Source of the DNA: Pohlia nutans
Lineage: Eukaryota > Streptophyta > Bryopsida > Bryales > Mniaceae
DNA length: 64,000 bases
Direction of reading: 5' to 3'
Assembly (NCBI GenBank): GCA_022496805.1
Contig: CM040085.1
Coordinates: forward strand, 23,961,811-24,025,810
This document shows, in pieces, positions 1-12,679 of this stretch. Within the stretch, counting starts at the first letter, position 1. Every line of letters starts with the position of its first letter. Below the pieces are notes generated by a model. The model did no database searches, had not been told where the DNA came from, and worked only from the letters and a program-made list of their open reading frames with translations. The position numbers and the translations under genes are program-made.

Positions 1-513
1 GTACGTCTCCGGAGACGCCACTGCAGCAATGGCGCCCGTGGGGCTCGAGGCGGGGTCGCTTGCTGAAAAATCGACCAAACCAGTCACATGTATTGCAGTC
101 GGTCAATCAGAATTACTTACCAGTGGCTTTACTACGTACGTCAGGTATCTGATTACAAGTGCTTTGTTTCACAGCTATTTTCCACGTAATCAACAGGCGC
201 GTAAAAACAACATGTATGATACATGCAGCAGTAAGTCATGGATTGGAGTGCGAACTGAGTCTGTATGTGCGAAGTACGTACATGCTTTTCGAAAGCCGGT
301 GTAGACGAAGTCCTTGGCGGTGACGGTGCTGCGGGGTATGCAAGGGAACCCATTCACCAGCGGCGCATTGGCCGACAGATCCGCCACGCAGAAGTCTTGC
401 AAGGGGTCGGGATCGGCAGCCATCACAGCAGTGCCGACGAAGACGATCGTTGCACACGCCATGACGAGCAACATGTTGCAGCGGCTCAGGCTGCTACTTG
501 TGGATCTCGCCAT
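1..513 (-). CDS. Germin-like protein (cupin), 5' part, cut by window edge
   Basis: Germin-like proteins are secreted, manganese-binding cupins of the plant cell wall, some with superoxide dismutase or oxalate oxidase activity. Exon 1 runs 513-282 (ATG at 513, donor GT at 281-280); exon 2 starts at 62 after a CAG acceptor and leaves the window. Residues 1-34 look like a signal peptide (Ser/Arg start, hydrophobic core, A-x-A end). The mature start [13 protein letters not shown], followed by NGFPC, carries the two cysteines that form the conserved N-terminal disulfide of germins. Exon 2 reads ...[13 protein letters not shown]..., as expected before the cupin barrel. The phase across the intron is 1 and joins as R-K-A-S. 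The metal-binding His residues lie outside the window, so catalytic competence cannot be judged. Family assignment is firm; the subfamily is not. Confidence 0.87.
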
Positions 514-656
514 TGCTGCAGTTGAATTGCAGGTCAGACGGACCGTAAGGAGATGAATCCCCAGCCAGATGTTGGATAAGAATCGCAGGTGATCAACAAA
601 CGTGGTTGCGAAGATGGAATGATGTGCGAATGATGATCTATGCCGCTCTACTGGCG

Positions 657-665
657 ATTTATATA
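657..665 (-). promoter_or_regulatory. Probable TATA box of germin-like gene
   Basis: On the minus strand the sequence reads TATATAAAT, about 145 bp upstream of the ATG at 513. That leaves a 5' UTR of roughly 110 nt. Position and sequence fit a plant TATA box; no transcript evidence is available. Confidence 0.5.
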
Positions 666-717
666 GGGCTGTTTGCTTGCACGCCAGGACTCGTTGGAGA
701 GGATACTTCGATCGCAT

Positions 718-3434
718 GTTCCAGTGAGAGCACCCATAGTCTTATGTGAGCTTTACCAGAAACTGTTTAGAATCGTTACGGAATTGTGGATCGGCCTCAC
801 AAGTCAAGTTCCGTCGGCTTGCGGGGACGTTTCCGAAAGCTCGTTAAGGTAAACTTTCCGGCCAACTGGTAAGTAATTCTGAGTGGCTGACTGCAATTCG
901 ACTGCAGCAATGACGAGGTTTGAGAAATTTCTTTGGCCTATTTCCGGCAACTGGTGCTATACTTGGAAGGGGAATTTTCCTCGAGGAAAATAAGGTTCGT
1001 GAGGACTGCACACATTTTCATATTTTTTCCAAATTAGTATTATAATATTTTGAAGTGAATAACAGTTTGCAACCCATAATGAATATATATAAATTCTCCC
1101 ATGTTCACGTTATATGTTATTAATTTTCACTCATGACTATACAGTAAACCACCTTGAACTAATTTCTTCCAAAGCTTGGCATGTCATTGGTTGGTTGGCT
1201 CCTTGGAATTCGAGAATTGTGATAGATTTGAGGTTAACCAAGGGTGGCTCTAAAGACTGTCTGCACTATGATCCTAGGGTGGTTTACAGACAGTCTAGCT
1301 TAAGGTAGAGTGTGCTGGGAATGAAATGTGTATGGATCAAAGTATGATTAAATTCCAAAAGCTGCAGATGACAATGTGCTTTGTAAGCAGGTAGTTTTCA
1401 TGGCTCCTTGGGCACCAAGTCAATGGGGTTCTAAGAGTTTTCTCCAGAGTTTCAAACAATTTCTGACCTTGTCGACCACGTTGCAGGGATGGATGTGGGT
1501 AAGCATTCCATAGGAATGCTGGCGTGGAAAGGTGCATGAAGACTGAAGGAGTGACATGCATGGTTCCTTCCATGGTGATGAGAGTGCCATTGATGTTTAA
1601 TATTCAACCTCATAAGGTATGACCAAGTGGCCCTGGGTCAAGCGGGTGCAGGTTCTGAGCAATACAGCTCATTGGTTATTTAGATTTTGGGCAACAGTCT
1701 GATATGGGTACCCCGGGTAATCCTTTTACCTTTGAAATCAGTCATTATGGCAATTTTGAATGAGTCTCTTTTTAAAACAAATTAAAGAAAGAATTGATCG
1801 TATGTGGTTTTGATTTCTTACAATCATGAAGTACCAAGTAAAAAATTCAGAAAAAAATTAAAGAGTCTTATGGATTTTAAAAGTGACTTTTTGTACAAAA
1901 ATCAAAATTTATCAGAATTACTTCAAAAAATCCAAAACATTTGTTTAAAATATCCAATGGCGTCATTTTGATACCAATTTTTTGATATGAAGTACATTTA
2001 CATATGTGTTGTTTGAAATGATTAAGTTGAAGGATTAAAAATATTATTTATTTTGTACTACAATGCCTGCAAATGCTAATTTTTGGCAACTTTTCCCACG
2101 AAGCATAAAGGCATGAAAATTAATTTATTCAATTAAAAATTTGGACTTGAATTCAAGTATTTCATGTCATGGAAGGGGGATTTAGAGTGTAGCAATAAAG
2201 AGCTCATACTGTACTCTGTTAGAAAAATGAACCAAACTCCCTCTGTATTATAGTTTTATTAGGTTGGGCTGTGTTTTGGGAAGCTTAGCACCGTGTTGTA
2301 ATATGGCTAAATTGCAGCTCATGTCCCTGCTCCTTTGGCTTGGGCATTGGCAATTATCTAATGACCCCAAAGGAGTCATTAAATAAAAAAATTATATCTT
2401 AGTTTAATAATGTTATGTCACAATGGGCAAATATAACATTCTTGAGCATCTGCTTCATGACATACCATTCAATAGCTAGTGCTACCTTTGCCTTTGCCTA
2501 CAAAGTAAATGTACAACATATTCCTCATCATCATCATCCATGTTCCATTAATAGTTATTCATTTTTCCAGACAGGTGGAAACTTAGTCACTAGCGTGTGT
2601 ACATGGTAGCAACAAGAAGGAAGGTGCATTGTAAATTCATCTCTGACATGCATGAAGACTCCAACTCATGGATGGATGGATGGAAAGGCAGACCGGCCTC
2701 ACACTTGCTACTGAATGTTATGGACCGGCTTTGGATGAAAGAGAATTCAGATTTCTTTTGGACACATTCAATATTGTTTTAATTTCAGCTCACCCTTTTG
2801 CAATGTCACTCTCAAATGTTAATTTTTTATTATTTTGAGTTCATGTGTCAAATCTCTACAGTGGTTGAAATATTTTTCATTATGATTCTACAATGAGTTA
2901 TCAATTCTCAGACAGTGGAGAAGGGTGTGCAATGCTAACTACTGTTGAATGTTATGAAGGCCTTTGTGGGAGAACAAAAACAAGATTGTAAAGTAACAAC
3001 AATACAGTAGCGGCTTACCATCTGCTGACAATTACTTGTGAAGGAATTAGAGACCATTAATTGTTCTTTCCGTCATGCCATTATTTTTACTTATGATTTT
3101 CTCCTCATGCATTGAATGTCAAAGCTACACTCTCAAGTCTTTGTAGGGTAGGCCACTATATTTTGAACAATTTTTTTTGCATTACAGTGCATTCACGTAG
3201 TTAAAATCTACTGACTCAATGTCTTTGAATAAACCCAAAGACTGCATCATTGAAGTAAAATCTACTGACTTGATGACAATGATATGTAGGACGTTAACTT
3301 TATTTCAAAAAAGGAGTAGTTACAGAATCTTCTTTGTTACCTTGTGAAAAAGGGTATTATTTCAATCCCTCTGGCTCCATTACCCTGTACACTTTGGTGC
3401 GGGATTTTGAACAGATTTTTTGTTCATGCTGGCT
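718..3434. other. Intergenic, no gene recognised
   Basis: AT-rich sequence with only short unsupported ORFs on both strands. A perfect 10-bp inverted repeat (AGACTGTCTG / CAGACAGTCT) lies at about 1254-1296. I see no coding homology or RNA gene here. Confidence 0.5.
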
Positions 3435-6400
3435 CTACAAAAGGGCAGGGAGTCCTTTTTTGGTTCTGTCCAATACTCGCTCAATAATGGGCATAGTCAC
3501 GATCAGAGTAGAGGTTACAGGATCCCACTTGGCAGAGCTCCTCTCCATGTTCACCTTGTGAGGGAGAAACAAGGCAAGGTAACTGCACATTTCGGCCTCC
3601 TCGGGCACCCCGATCAGGTCCATCAATTTTCGGACTTCCAGGTTAATATTCTCTACAAACTTCTAAACTAGCTCTCCATAATCTCAATGCAAGCAAGTTT
3701 TGCTGTTGTGGCAAGATGTGATTGGCAAAGAGCATGCATGTTAAGACTAATAATGCTAGAAGTCTGACAGCCTGCAATAACTATGTGCATAAGAGCATTA
3801 AGTATGCACATAGTAGCAAAGAACTTGATTGGTCCAACACTTCTTGTAATCCAAGAATCTCAACACTTGATTTCTTGCTTCTTGTTCACAATTCACCAAC
3901 TAAAATGAATGTGTGAGCCAAAGTTAATAGAGATTTAATGATAAAGTTGCAACTTCTTGTTTTCTATGTGAGTAATTTGTGATCTCAAAACAATCGAATG
4001 GCTCAAACTTGCCTACATTGAGATTGTGTCCGGTAATTGTGAAGGAGGGCAACTCATCACAGATGATCAGTAGGTTAGTACCTTCCTCACCGTTCCTTGA
4101 TAACTTGCCTTGCTTCACAATTACCTAATCCTTCTGTCATGTCATTATACCAAAGCAATATGAAACCCCAAAAGGTCAGATGACTCACTTTCTTTTGGCA
4201 CTTCAAATAAGCAACTTTCACTTGTTTGAAACAACAAAGAACCAATAGAATGCAGCTATTTCTATGGATTTCTGATCGTGTGAACCAGGCCTTACTACAG
4301 GAGATCGGGTCAATATTTGGCAAAGAAAGATGCTTACTATTGAGGAGAAATGAGCTTCAAGTAGGTTTTGTGCACATCAAGGTCAATTTCTTCGCGCTCC
4401 AAAGTTCCTGGTAGTTTGATTCGCATCACCAGGTCCTCGCAACTCATGCTTCCGCAGTCCTTTTCACTCTACAAAATCGTATCCAACTGTCAAGGTCGGA
4501 ATCTCATGTTGAATAATTATTTTTTTTTGGGAAATTTGTTTTCAACAAATGTCAAATTCTGTAAATATTTTTTAAGATTTTCTTTTTCATTACACAAAAA
4601 AAAAAAAAAATTGAAAAAAAAACTCCTGTTTTCAACAAATATCAAATTCTGTAAATATTCTTCAAGATTCTCTTTTTCACTATACAAAATTTATTTTTTG
4701 GAAAAAAATCTCCTACGGTAGTCAATGTCCTGAACTTGTAATTTAATTTTAAAAAAAATTTGCAGCATATGGTTGGCTGTCACAACCAAGTTGTAGAGAT
4801 AAGTAACCAGACTGATTCTACCCCTGGGAATTTTTTCTAAGGCGACCCAGCCCATGGCTAGAGCTTAGGGTACTCAAAAAGAAGGGTAAACTCCATAAGA
4901 GGAACTGATGGGTACACCCGCTTTAAATTCAAAATGATTCACAAGCATAACTTAGTATTTCACTCTATAACCTTTTCCAGCCTCTCAACTTCTTGGGGGA
5001 TCATTAACATATATCTAGTGTAAAGAGGGTATTTGAATGGGGTTATCACATGATTGGAATATTTTAGGTATATTCTAGAATATTCTAACTCACGTGATTT
5101 TCTACTATTTGCATGATCATCCCCGGAGCTCAACTCTGAAAGATATTTGGTCCTCAAGATAAGCTTTGAAAAGTAACACCCAAGCATTAGATATGAAGAG
5201 TATGGGTATGGAGAATATGATTGAACAAGAGTCAACCATTGAGATAACGTCTGGTACAATAGAGTTAACTGAAAAGAGTTGCCTGAAGAGGAAACTCCGC
5301 TTGAACTTTCTCATAATGAGGTTCTAGTTCATTTCCATGGAGAAGTAGGGCAAGTACAAGGCCAAACAGAAAGGCAATGTGCAAAATAAAGAGAGAGGAA
5401 TAGCATGCCACAGAGAGAGCCGGCCGTATAACAAATGAAAAGTTGGAGTAAGGGTGAATACCATCTGCATGTAAACATCGTTGCAAGAAACAGCTTGCTT
5501 GTACACGAATTTGTATCTGCACCACATTCATAACACACAGGCCCATGCAGCGTCTGATTAAATTACATGTGGAAATTTCTTGCACCAATGTCGTAGGGAT
5601 GTATACTCTGCAAAACAGATGTTTAACCCCTAAACGTACCAGGGTGTCCGTAGAATTGACAATTTGAGAAAAATCATCATAAAGTACTATTTAGAAGAAT
5701 ACTTTGGAATTGATATACAAATGAAAGTTCTAGATTTTGAATTCTAGATTCCATCCGTACAGTTCGATTCACTAATACTATCACCAATATTTAATTATAA
5801 ATTTTGAAATTTAAAATTAAAAGTTCTTTCTAAATTCGATTACAAACAAAATTTTAATATTTTTTGAGTAAATTTTTTTGGAATGAATTTGAAATGAGAT
5901 ACTCTTAAACGTGGTGATTCTTTGAAATTTTTGTGTTTCTTAAATCTATGACCTCATTTTTGCAAGGCCACATTTGAACTACAGTGAATGCAATTTTGGC
6001 TTGGTCAACGACTTGACATACTTCTACATTTGTAATTTTAGAAAAATATGTAATCAAGTATGACTAAATCCAACCGTTAGATAGGACAACAACTTGATGA
6101 AGAATCTCCAAAAAATTGGATGACTTTCATCCAAGCATTGATGAGAACGTGAGAAGGCTTTGAATCTGTTAGTCGTTCACTTTCTGGACGCTCTGACATT
6201 TAGGGGTTAAAAATAATGGCCATTCTATGTTGGCCAAAAAATTTAAGGCGCCTAATTCAAATGAGAAATTAGGGCACCTACTCTAATCTTTTAGGGTTAA
6301 TTTAGGGTTACTTTTGGAGTGTTTCTGGATTGTTGGAAAGGCTTAATTTTGGAACATTTTGGGTTGTTCCAAGTTGATTTTGACTCATTTTGGCTTGTCT

Positions 6401-7828
6401 TACTCTTTGTCTCTATAAAACACAAAATGGACGCTTTAACAAAATATGATTGTTTTTTCCAAATTAGTGCTAATATTAATGGTAGAGGCCAAGGTCTTAC
6501 TCTGGTGTGAATCGGGACAACCCATGTAAAGCGGCATCCTTCTCCAAGTCAATTTCAGGTTCCTCCTCTTTTTCCTTCTCCTTCCCTAGAAGTCAATGCA
6601 TAATCATCCTTTTGAATATGAATAAACATGTCTACATTTCTTGAAACCCTAATTTTCTTACATTGCTTTGATTTTCAATCAAGAGACAAATAGGTAAATC
6701 AAAGATAGCGAAGCTTTGTGCTCTTGAGCAGCTCCATCATTCCTTTCTCTTAATGGAAATAAATTTGTATAGAGCATAATTTAACTTAATTATCGGTAGC
6801 AATTCCGAGAACATGATTGCATACAATAAAATTCAAATATTTAGACACTATCGTAAAAAGAATCTTCCCTATATATTCATAGGGAGGTCTTTCTATGATC
6901 ATAATGATACAAAAGTTTGGCTCCATTATGCATAGAGAAGCCTTCTTATGATTACTGTGATCATAAGAAGACCTCTTCATGAGTTATGTAAAAAATCATC
7001 TTTATGATGTCTAAAAACTCTTGAAATTAGTCTCCTTGTAATAAAAACCCTCTTAGGGGCTTTCTAATCTCAACAAGAACAATGATCCTTGGCACTTACT
7101 TTCATCTTCCTCTCCACCTTTCACATTTTTGCTGTATTGTGGACCAATATGGCCGGGATTCAACGCTTGGGTTCCAGTATTAGATTCCTCTAAGTAGTCA
7201 CGGTTTTCCTGCTCTCAAGTAATAAGGTACTTATCAAATCAAGACACATCAATACCAAAATGTTAAAAGTGCACATAATAGCAAATTATAATTATGAAAA
7301 TGGGTTGTAGATTTCATAAACCCTCTTATCATGCAATCTTTGAAGTTTATACTTTGAAATGAAGAAGATTGACGATCGTCAACCTCCTTATTGTACACTT
7401 TTGTAATTTTATTTTATTTTGTAATTATTTTGTAAGTTTAAATTGCACATTACTCATGCACTTTCACGAAATTGGTGTTATTTAAACTCTTATCATGTAC
7501 TCCCTTCGTTTCAAAATAAGAGTCCACTTCAAACGCACGTATTTTCCGACACGTTTGTGTTGCCAAAAAAACTCGTCTCAGTACCCGAAAAATGATCTAT
7601 CTTTAATAGTAATATGTAGTTTTTGTGTCACTCTCATTGTCCACCCCGTTTGAAGTGGATAGGACTCACATTTAAAGTATAAAACATAGGAAAAAAAATT
7701 GCCAAAAACTAGGACTTTTATTTTAAAACGGAGGGAGTATACAACATCAAGGATTAAGTTACCTCTTCAGCGCCTCTGCAGGATGCAAACAGGGATTCCA
7801 ATGCCTTAATGTCGTTGAAGTTCATCAT
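3435..7828 (-). CDS. DNAAF6: Dynein axonemal assembly factor 6 (PIH1D3/TWISTER-like), 6 exons, 197 aa
   Basis: This family acts in the cytoplasm with HSP90 to preassemble axonemal dynein arms before they enter cilia. Exons on the minus strand: 7828-7763, 7208-7100, 6585-6501, 5516-5462, 4468-4338 and 3582-3435. All introns are GT-AG, the phases fit, and the total is 594 nt including TAG. Residues 1-22 hold the N-terminal FNDIKALESLF segment. The second exon has the family motif NPGHIGPQY and the third is acidic. Then come the TPEY-x3-YKQAV-x4-DVY motif and SCEDLVMRIKLPG at about 112-125. The CS-like fold ends with LALFLPH, SAKWD and TLIVTMPI (to about 185). Length is close to the roughly 210 aa usual in animals. 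Introns hold a Stowaway-like MITE, a TTAA-flanked MITE and tandem repeats. Plants that keep this gene have flagellated sperm, so expression in antheridia is expected (inference). The start could also be the second Met (7825). Confidence 0.9.
4508..4720. repeat. Tandem duplication of ~105-bp AT-rich unit in DNAAF6 region
   Basis: Two adjacent copies of a unit beginning GTTTTCAACAAAT and containing a CAAATTCTGTAAATATT motif and TCTTTTTCA. It lies in the intron between exons 4 and 5 of the DNAAF6 gene. Related sequence occurs near 31000-31080 in this window, so the unit belongs to a dispersed repeat. Confidence 0.6.
5627..6206. mobile_element. TTAA-flanked MITE, gamma family (580 bp)
   Basis: The element begins CCCCTAAACGTACC and ends ACATTTAGGGG, with TTAA directly outside both ends (5623-5626 and 6207-6210). 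It lies in the intron between exons 3 and 4 of DNAAF6. It has no coding capacity. Ends and target fit piggyBac-type excision/insertion. Internal sequence (CTATCACCAATATTTAA, TTTTTGAGTAAA) recurs in degenerate form near 45590-45690. Confidence 0.75.
7500..7737. mobile_element. Stowaway-like MITE (Tc1/mariner type, 238 bp)
   Basis: Terminal inverted repeats CTCCCTTCGTTTCAAAATAA and the matching TTATTTTAAAACGGAGGGAG flank a non-coding core. TA dinucleotides lie on both sides (7498-7499 and 7738-7739). CTCCCTCCGTTTC ends plus a TA duplication are the classic plant Stowaway signature. It sits in intron 1 of the DNAAF6 gene. Confidence 0.9.
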
Positions 7829-8063
7829 TTTGACAAGGAGCCTTGTTCAGCAACCACCTTTGCAGGGGAATTAATGAGTCATCAACGTTTCAGTGGATTT
7901 GTGTTTGAGCTTTCTTTCTTCATACCATCATTCTAGTTTCTGTAATTCATCTTCAAAAACGAAATGAGCCTTTGTCATATCACCTCTGTCCTTTACAACT
8001 TTCCCAAAATAATACTGGCTGAATTTGATCTTCACAAACTTCACAACTGAATGAATTGCTTAA

Positions 8064-8603
8064 CCCTTTCAGGCGCCTGCGTCCAGAATCTGGACGCCGG
8101 ATGAATTTCAGCAGCTCGATTTCTGTAGGTACCGGATGTTTTTCATCCATTTTTATTTTTTTTCATTCTTGTGCTAGTTGAATACCATTTCTATGGTATG
8201 GATCTTCCAAATAAGATAATGTGAATTTTTGAAAAATTACAAAAGTGATTAATGTCAAGTTTCAATCTTAGTTCAAAAAGAAAGACCTTAAATATGATTT
8301 TCCATAGTAAGTAGAATCAAATAATGGAAACCATACCATCTCGAAGTGCATGTCATTCTAATTTCATTACAATATTTTTTAATTTTTTTGTGTTAATTTT
8401 GGATTTTTAATTGAATTTCAAGAGAAAACCTTGCAAAATTACTTTAAAAATATTAATAATAAATATGATGAATCCAACCGTACAGATGTTATCTACACAT
8501 TGACATTTACAACTTTGTTTTGTACATCAACTCCATTTTCGTTTTTCATCAACCATTTTATAACAAGTCTTTGAAAACAGTGTTGAATCGGGACGTTAAA
8601 GGG
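8064..8603. mobile_element. TTAA-flanked MITE, alpha family copy 1 (540 bp)
   Basis: Begins CCCTTTCAGGCGCCTGCGTCC and ends CGGGACGTTAAAGGG, with TTAA on each side (8060-8063 and 8604-8607). The copies at 24228-24768 and 62266-62783 share its internal sequence but lie in the opposite orientation. Non-coding. Confidence 0.82.
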
Positions 8604-8870
8604 TTAAGGTAGAAGCATCAGAACCTGTTAGGGACCAATTTCAGTCACCTATGCAAGCACATCTCAACTTCGTGAACTATGCAGATTAAGCTTGAAAATT
8701 TAGAACAAAATCATACATTGTGACAAAATTGATTAAAAATTGGGCTTGATTATTAGACCCAAAGTTTTGTGTGCTGCAATTTTCTTATCATTGAAAACTA
8801 TCGATAAAAATAAGTCAAAATCCTTAAACTAACAAGTATTGGTGCCTCCACCTTAAGTCAACTGCTTTAA

Positions 8871-9090
8871 CCCTAAAGGACGAAGGATGGTCACAGTTTT
8901 TAAACTGATAGATTCAATCAATCGTATCGTGAAAGTTATGGTCGAAATTCTATATCATTGGAATCAATAAAGAACATTGCATGTGTTATCAAAGAAAAAG
9001 AAATTAACAAAAGGAACTCCGTATAGGGCCTACCTTTAAATTGTTACAATAAACATGAGGCCCAATTTGGGCTTCTCCGTCCTTTAGGGT
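8871..9090. mobile_element. TTAA-flanked MITE, beta family copy 1 (~220 bp)
   Basis: Begins CCCTAAAGGACGAAGGATGG and ends TCCGTCCTTTAGGGT; TTAA lies outside both ends. The right subterminal GGCCCAATTTGGGCTTCT is shared with the copies at 27116-27345 and 27972-28203. Non-coding. Confidence 0.75.
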
Positions 9091-9094
9091 TTAA

Positions 9095-10716
9095 TATCTT
9101 TGTGTTCTTTAAATGATGATATTACACTAGGATTGTCAACACGTGACAGTTAAGATAAGTATACCTAATTTAAAACATGTACCATCTCAAATGAAACATT
9201 GAGATTCAACAATAAAAGGAAGTCCAAAATTATCACAAGTGTTTAAAACTAATCAAAAGAAGTCGAAGAGTTTTGTGAAACAACCAATGGGAGTTGAAGC
9301 ATTTTGTACATCAAGAATGTTCAATTAAGGGTTGGTTGGATGTCAATACTAACTTGGTTTCTTATGATTTCAAATTCTAATGATGACCTTAGGTCAAAGG
9401 TGATTTAGAAAAATGGTATTGATGACTATAAGTTCCACTTGTGAATTCCCAACATTTATAGGGTCTGTAAGCGAGCCAGTGAGCCGTGAGCCGACATTTA
9501 AGGCAATTTTTTCTATGATGTAATCTTTCTATAATGTAACATAGCCTTCACATCCTTGGATGATCTTCCCATGACTATTCCATTCCGCCCTCAAAGACCA
9601 TTATGTGAAGTAACCTAGGCCTTCACGTCTAGGGTGCAGAGAAAAGTGGAGCCCTAGTTATTATTCTTGAAAATCTATAAAATATTATTCATATGTTGCA
9701 AAGATATGAAATGACTTGCATTCATGATTTTAATTTTCTAATTTTCTAATGCATTGATCTATTTTTTCGACCAATACGTACTCTCATTTAACTGATAATT
9801 GGATGAAGAAAGATTTGGTCTTACAATTAATCATCCTATAAATGTGGCATCTATATAACGTCTTCAAGTAATATTACCTTTGGATAGATGTAAATTTCCT
9901 TCAAGATTGTGAATTAGGATTTTTCTCGTCATCAATAATTAAATTAGTTAGAAAGCTTATCATCATCAAAAAGCTTGTTAACTTAGAAGTAGTAGTTACC
10001 CATATGACATGAGCATATTGATTGTAGCTCACAACAGCTCCACTATAATTTCGGTTTACTATTGTCACACTTGATTCACAATTTTATAATTATATTGCAT
10101 AAACTTTCACCATTAGTCATGTTTGTTTATATTTGATCATATTGTTTTTATTTAGATTATGTTGTATAGTTGAAATTTGTAGTTTGGTTTTGGCAAGTGA
10201 ACCACTAGTGACATCTTTTGTTGCTAGTATCACTCCTTGTGTACTACTAGTTTTCATGACCAAACCCCAAATTTGAGCTACTTAGTACTGTATATGAAAC
10301 TATGTTGATTAAAGGTAGAGGTTTATTGTTCATAACATTGTGTTGGATGGAAGCCCTTTGATGAGCTAATAGTATATTCTTGGACATTCTTGATTCAAAA
10401 GTACAATTTAACATTATATTCTATAATCTTCAAGAATTGAGACTTTTAAATGTCATCTAATCCTTCTTAAAGGTGATTATCCTAGAAGCAAGTGATTAAG
10501 TTGCCTATAATTAATTGCTATAAGAATATAAAGAAAAGTAGCATTAAACCATCTAAAACCTAGAAAGAGGACAAAACCTCTGAAAAAATCATGTAAAAAC
10601 CCCTATAATACTATTCTAATATTACAAAGTTTCAAGTTTAGACTTGTTGCCTCTTTTTTTCAAAAGGCAAACTTTATTTCTACCTCAAACATCACACGAT
10701 TCACAATAAATCTCTC
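9095..10716. other. Intergenic, no gene recognised
   Basis: AT-rich DNA without supported ORFs, RNA genes or clear repeat ends. It separates the beta-family MITE from the kinase-like pseudogene. Confidence 0.5.
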
Positions 10717-12387
10717 ATGGCCCATACACACAAGCCCCTGCCACACTTGCATTCAGTAATTTTGAACGAAGGTATATCGGTAGGCGTGCAAGATCTTGAG
10801 ATTTCTCCCACCGCGAGTGCTTCTATTGGGACTAGGGCCATGGACCCACCACAAAGCATCAAAGTCATTGGAGGGAGTAGTTCTCAAGCGCAGAGTACCT
10901 CGCTGTCAGGTTCTACTTTTGGATGCTCGGGGAAAAAAAGGAAGCACATGACACCGGACGAGAGGAGAAACCGGCCCCATATCCCCTCAAAGGGCTGCCT
11001 GTTTCTAATTCAGCGCTCAACCTTGCAGTTCTATAAGAAGAAGTCGAAGGAGCATTTGGAAACCAAGTACTTGCACCACGGAGTGCATGGCCTCGCGGCA
11101 GTAATCGAGGACATGAAGGTGCATTTAGGAGACGCTGTCCTAAACGATCCAAGGCATCATGATGCTCCCACTGCTGATGGCTATGGACTGTGGTTCCATA
11201 ATCAAGTGCAGCAAGGCATGTACAATCCGACGCAGCTCTATGAAACACTTCACCCTGGGGCAGAAAAAACCCTAACTACCCCTACACTTGACCTAGAATA
11301 TGAGAAGCTGGTTTGGTGGAAGAATTACGCCAAGCAAGTGAAAGCCAACGCAACACGTATGCCTCCATGGGCCGACAAGTTGCTGGTAGGTCATCTTTCT
11401 TCACACGATGGAACCGGAATCATGTGGATTCCGAGGTCAGCTGAAATTGTGAGCAAAAGTGGTGAGCAATTTCAGGGGGCGTATGGCAAGGTGCGGTAAG
11501 TATCGATTCATAATTTTGCACCGATTCCAAGTCATATGCTTTTTGCTGAGAAGACAAGCAAGATCGCCAAAAAAGACAAAACCAAGGCAAGAAAGGAACT
11601 TTCCATCGAGGCCCTAGTCAATCCCGTGGACCACCCGGGAATGATAAAATTCTTTGCGTTATCAGCGAAGAACATGTCTGCGTTCACCATATGGTGGAAT
11701 GGAAATTCACTACTGTCGGTGAAGCGGATTGAAAAGCCTTTCGGAGAGATACATCCCCCAACGTTGCTTGCGTTGGAAGGGATGGATTTAGAGGTCCGTC
11801 GGAAGATTGCGGCATATCGTAAGCAGTAGGCTTGGCTAGCTTGGGCCTTCATGAACATCATCGACGTGTTACACAAAAGCGGCGTGCTGCACAACGATTT
11901 GAGCCCATCCAACATCCTCCTACATTTTCCACCGGAGTTACCAGAAGATGTGTACATTGGAGTGTGCGACTGGGGCATGGCATCTTGGAGTGGTGAAGAA
12001 CCTCTTTCATTGAACTGGTCAAGAGACGAGGCGGACCTAGAAGCGAAAAAGGCGGCGCGATGGTGGATTGCACCGGAGTTGTGGTATATGCTGCCCCAGG
12101 AAGTTGATGGGGTGGTTGTCTCTCCTGGCACTAAACAGACAAAGAATACTATGAAATCAGAGGCATATGCAACGGGGAAGCTCACAAGATATATATTTAA
12201 CGATGCGTTGTCATCAACGCTCTTTAAAGGATACGATACGACCCGTGTGATGTGGAATAGGGTTTTGGATGGCCTCGCCTTGAACGACCCAAAAGACCGT
12301 TGGACCGTGGCCCATGCAGTGAACTCGTTGAAAGCGCACCCATACAATCTCAGTACTCCAACCCAATGTTACCGTTACAATATATAG
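10717..12387 (+). pseudogene. Protein-kinase-like gene with two in-frame stops, intronless
   Basis: One continuous reading frame of 557 codons is broken only by TAA at 11497-11499 (codon 261) and TAG at 11827-11829 (codon 371). The N-terminal ~250 residues are of unknown type. Around codon 256 a glycine-loop-like GAYGKV leads into the N-lobe, where LFAEK offers a candidate ATP-binding Lys. The catalytic loop is HNDLSPSNILL (HxD...N, codons 392-399). DWG (codons 418-420) stands in place of DFG, and ARWWIAPEL resembles an activation-segment end (APE). The region is more GC-rich than its surroundings and lacks introns, which suggests a retrocopied or expanded kinase family. Since both stops are in frame and the rest is intact, decay is recent, or readthrough or assembly error is possible. 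The first stop overlaps a donor-like GGTAAGT, but no sensible intron follows. Substrate and function unknown. Confidence 0.7.
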
Positions 12388-12679
12388 TTCATAGTTTTTT
12401 CCCTTAGTCCAACATTGGATCCTAGAAGTTTGCATTTAGTTGAATTTTACAATGTAAGTCCTTTTCAAGGACAACTTTTCCATGTGTAAATAAATATTGT
12501 TTTCTGAATTTGCGTGTTGTGCATGTGCATCCATGTTTGGAATCTTCATTTGAACTAGATGTACGAGTAAAAGTTGTACATCATGAATTTCTGATTCTAT
12601 GCATACGTTTACATATATAATTGCTATGCCCTACAATTTTTGAATTAATTTTGAAACTAAAATCCAAAATCCAACCCTG

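Noticed and set aside
190..717. 175-aa minus-strand ORF read as one exon
   Set aside because: The real start is the Met at 513; upstream codons are 5' UTR and promoter (TATA at 657-665), and sequence past 282 is intron.
10913..11248. 111-aa minus-strand ORF
   Set aside because: Shadow of the kinase-like frame on the other strand, without family features.
11532..12347. 271-aa minus-strand ORF opposite the kinase
   Set aside because: Long only because of base composition; the plus-strand frame has recognisable kinase motifs and this one has none.
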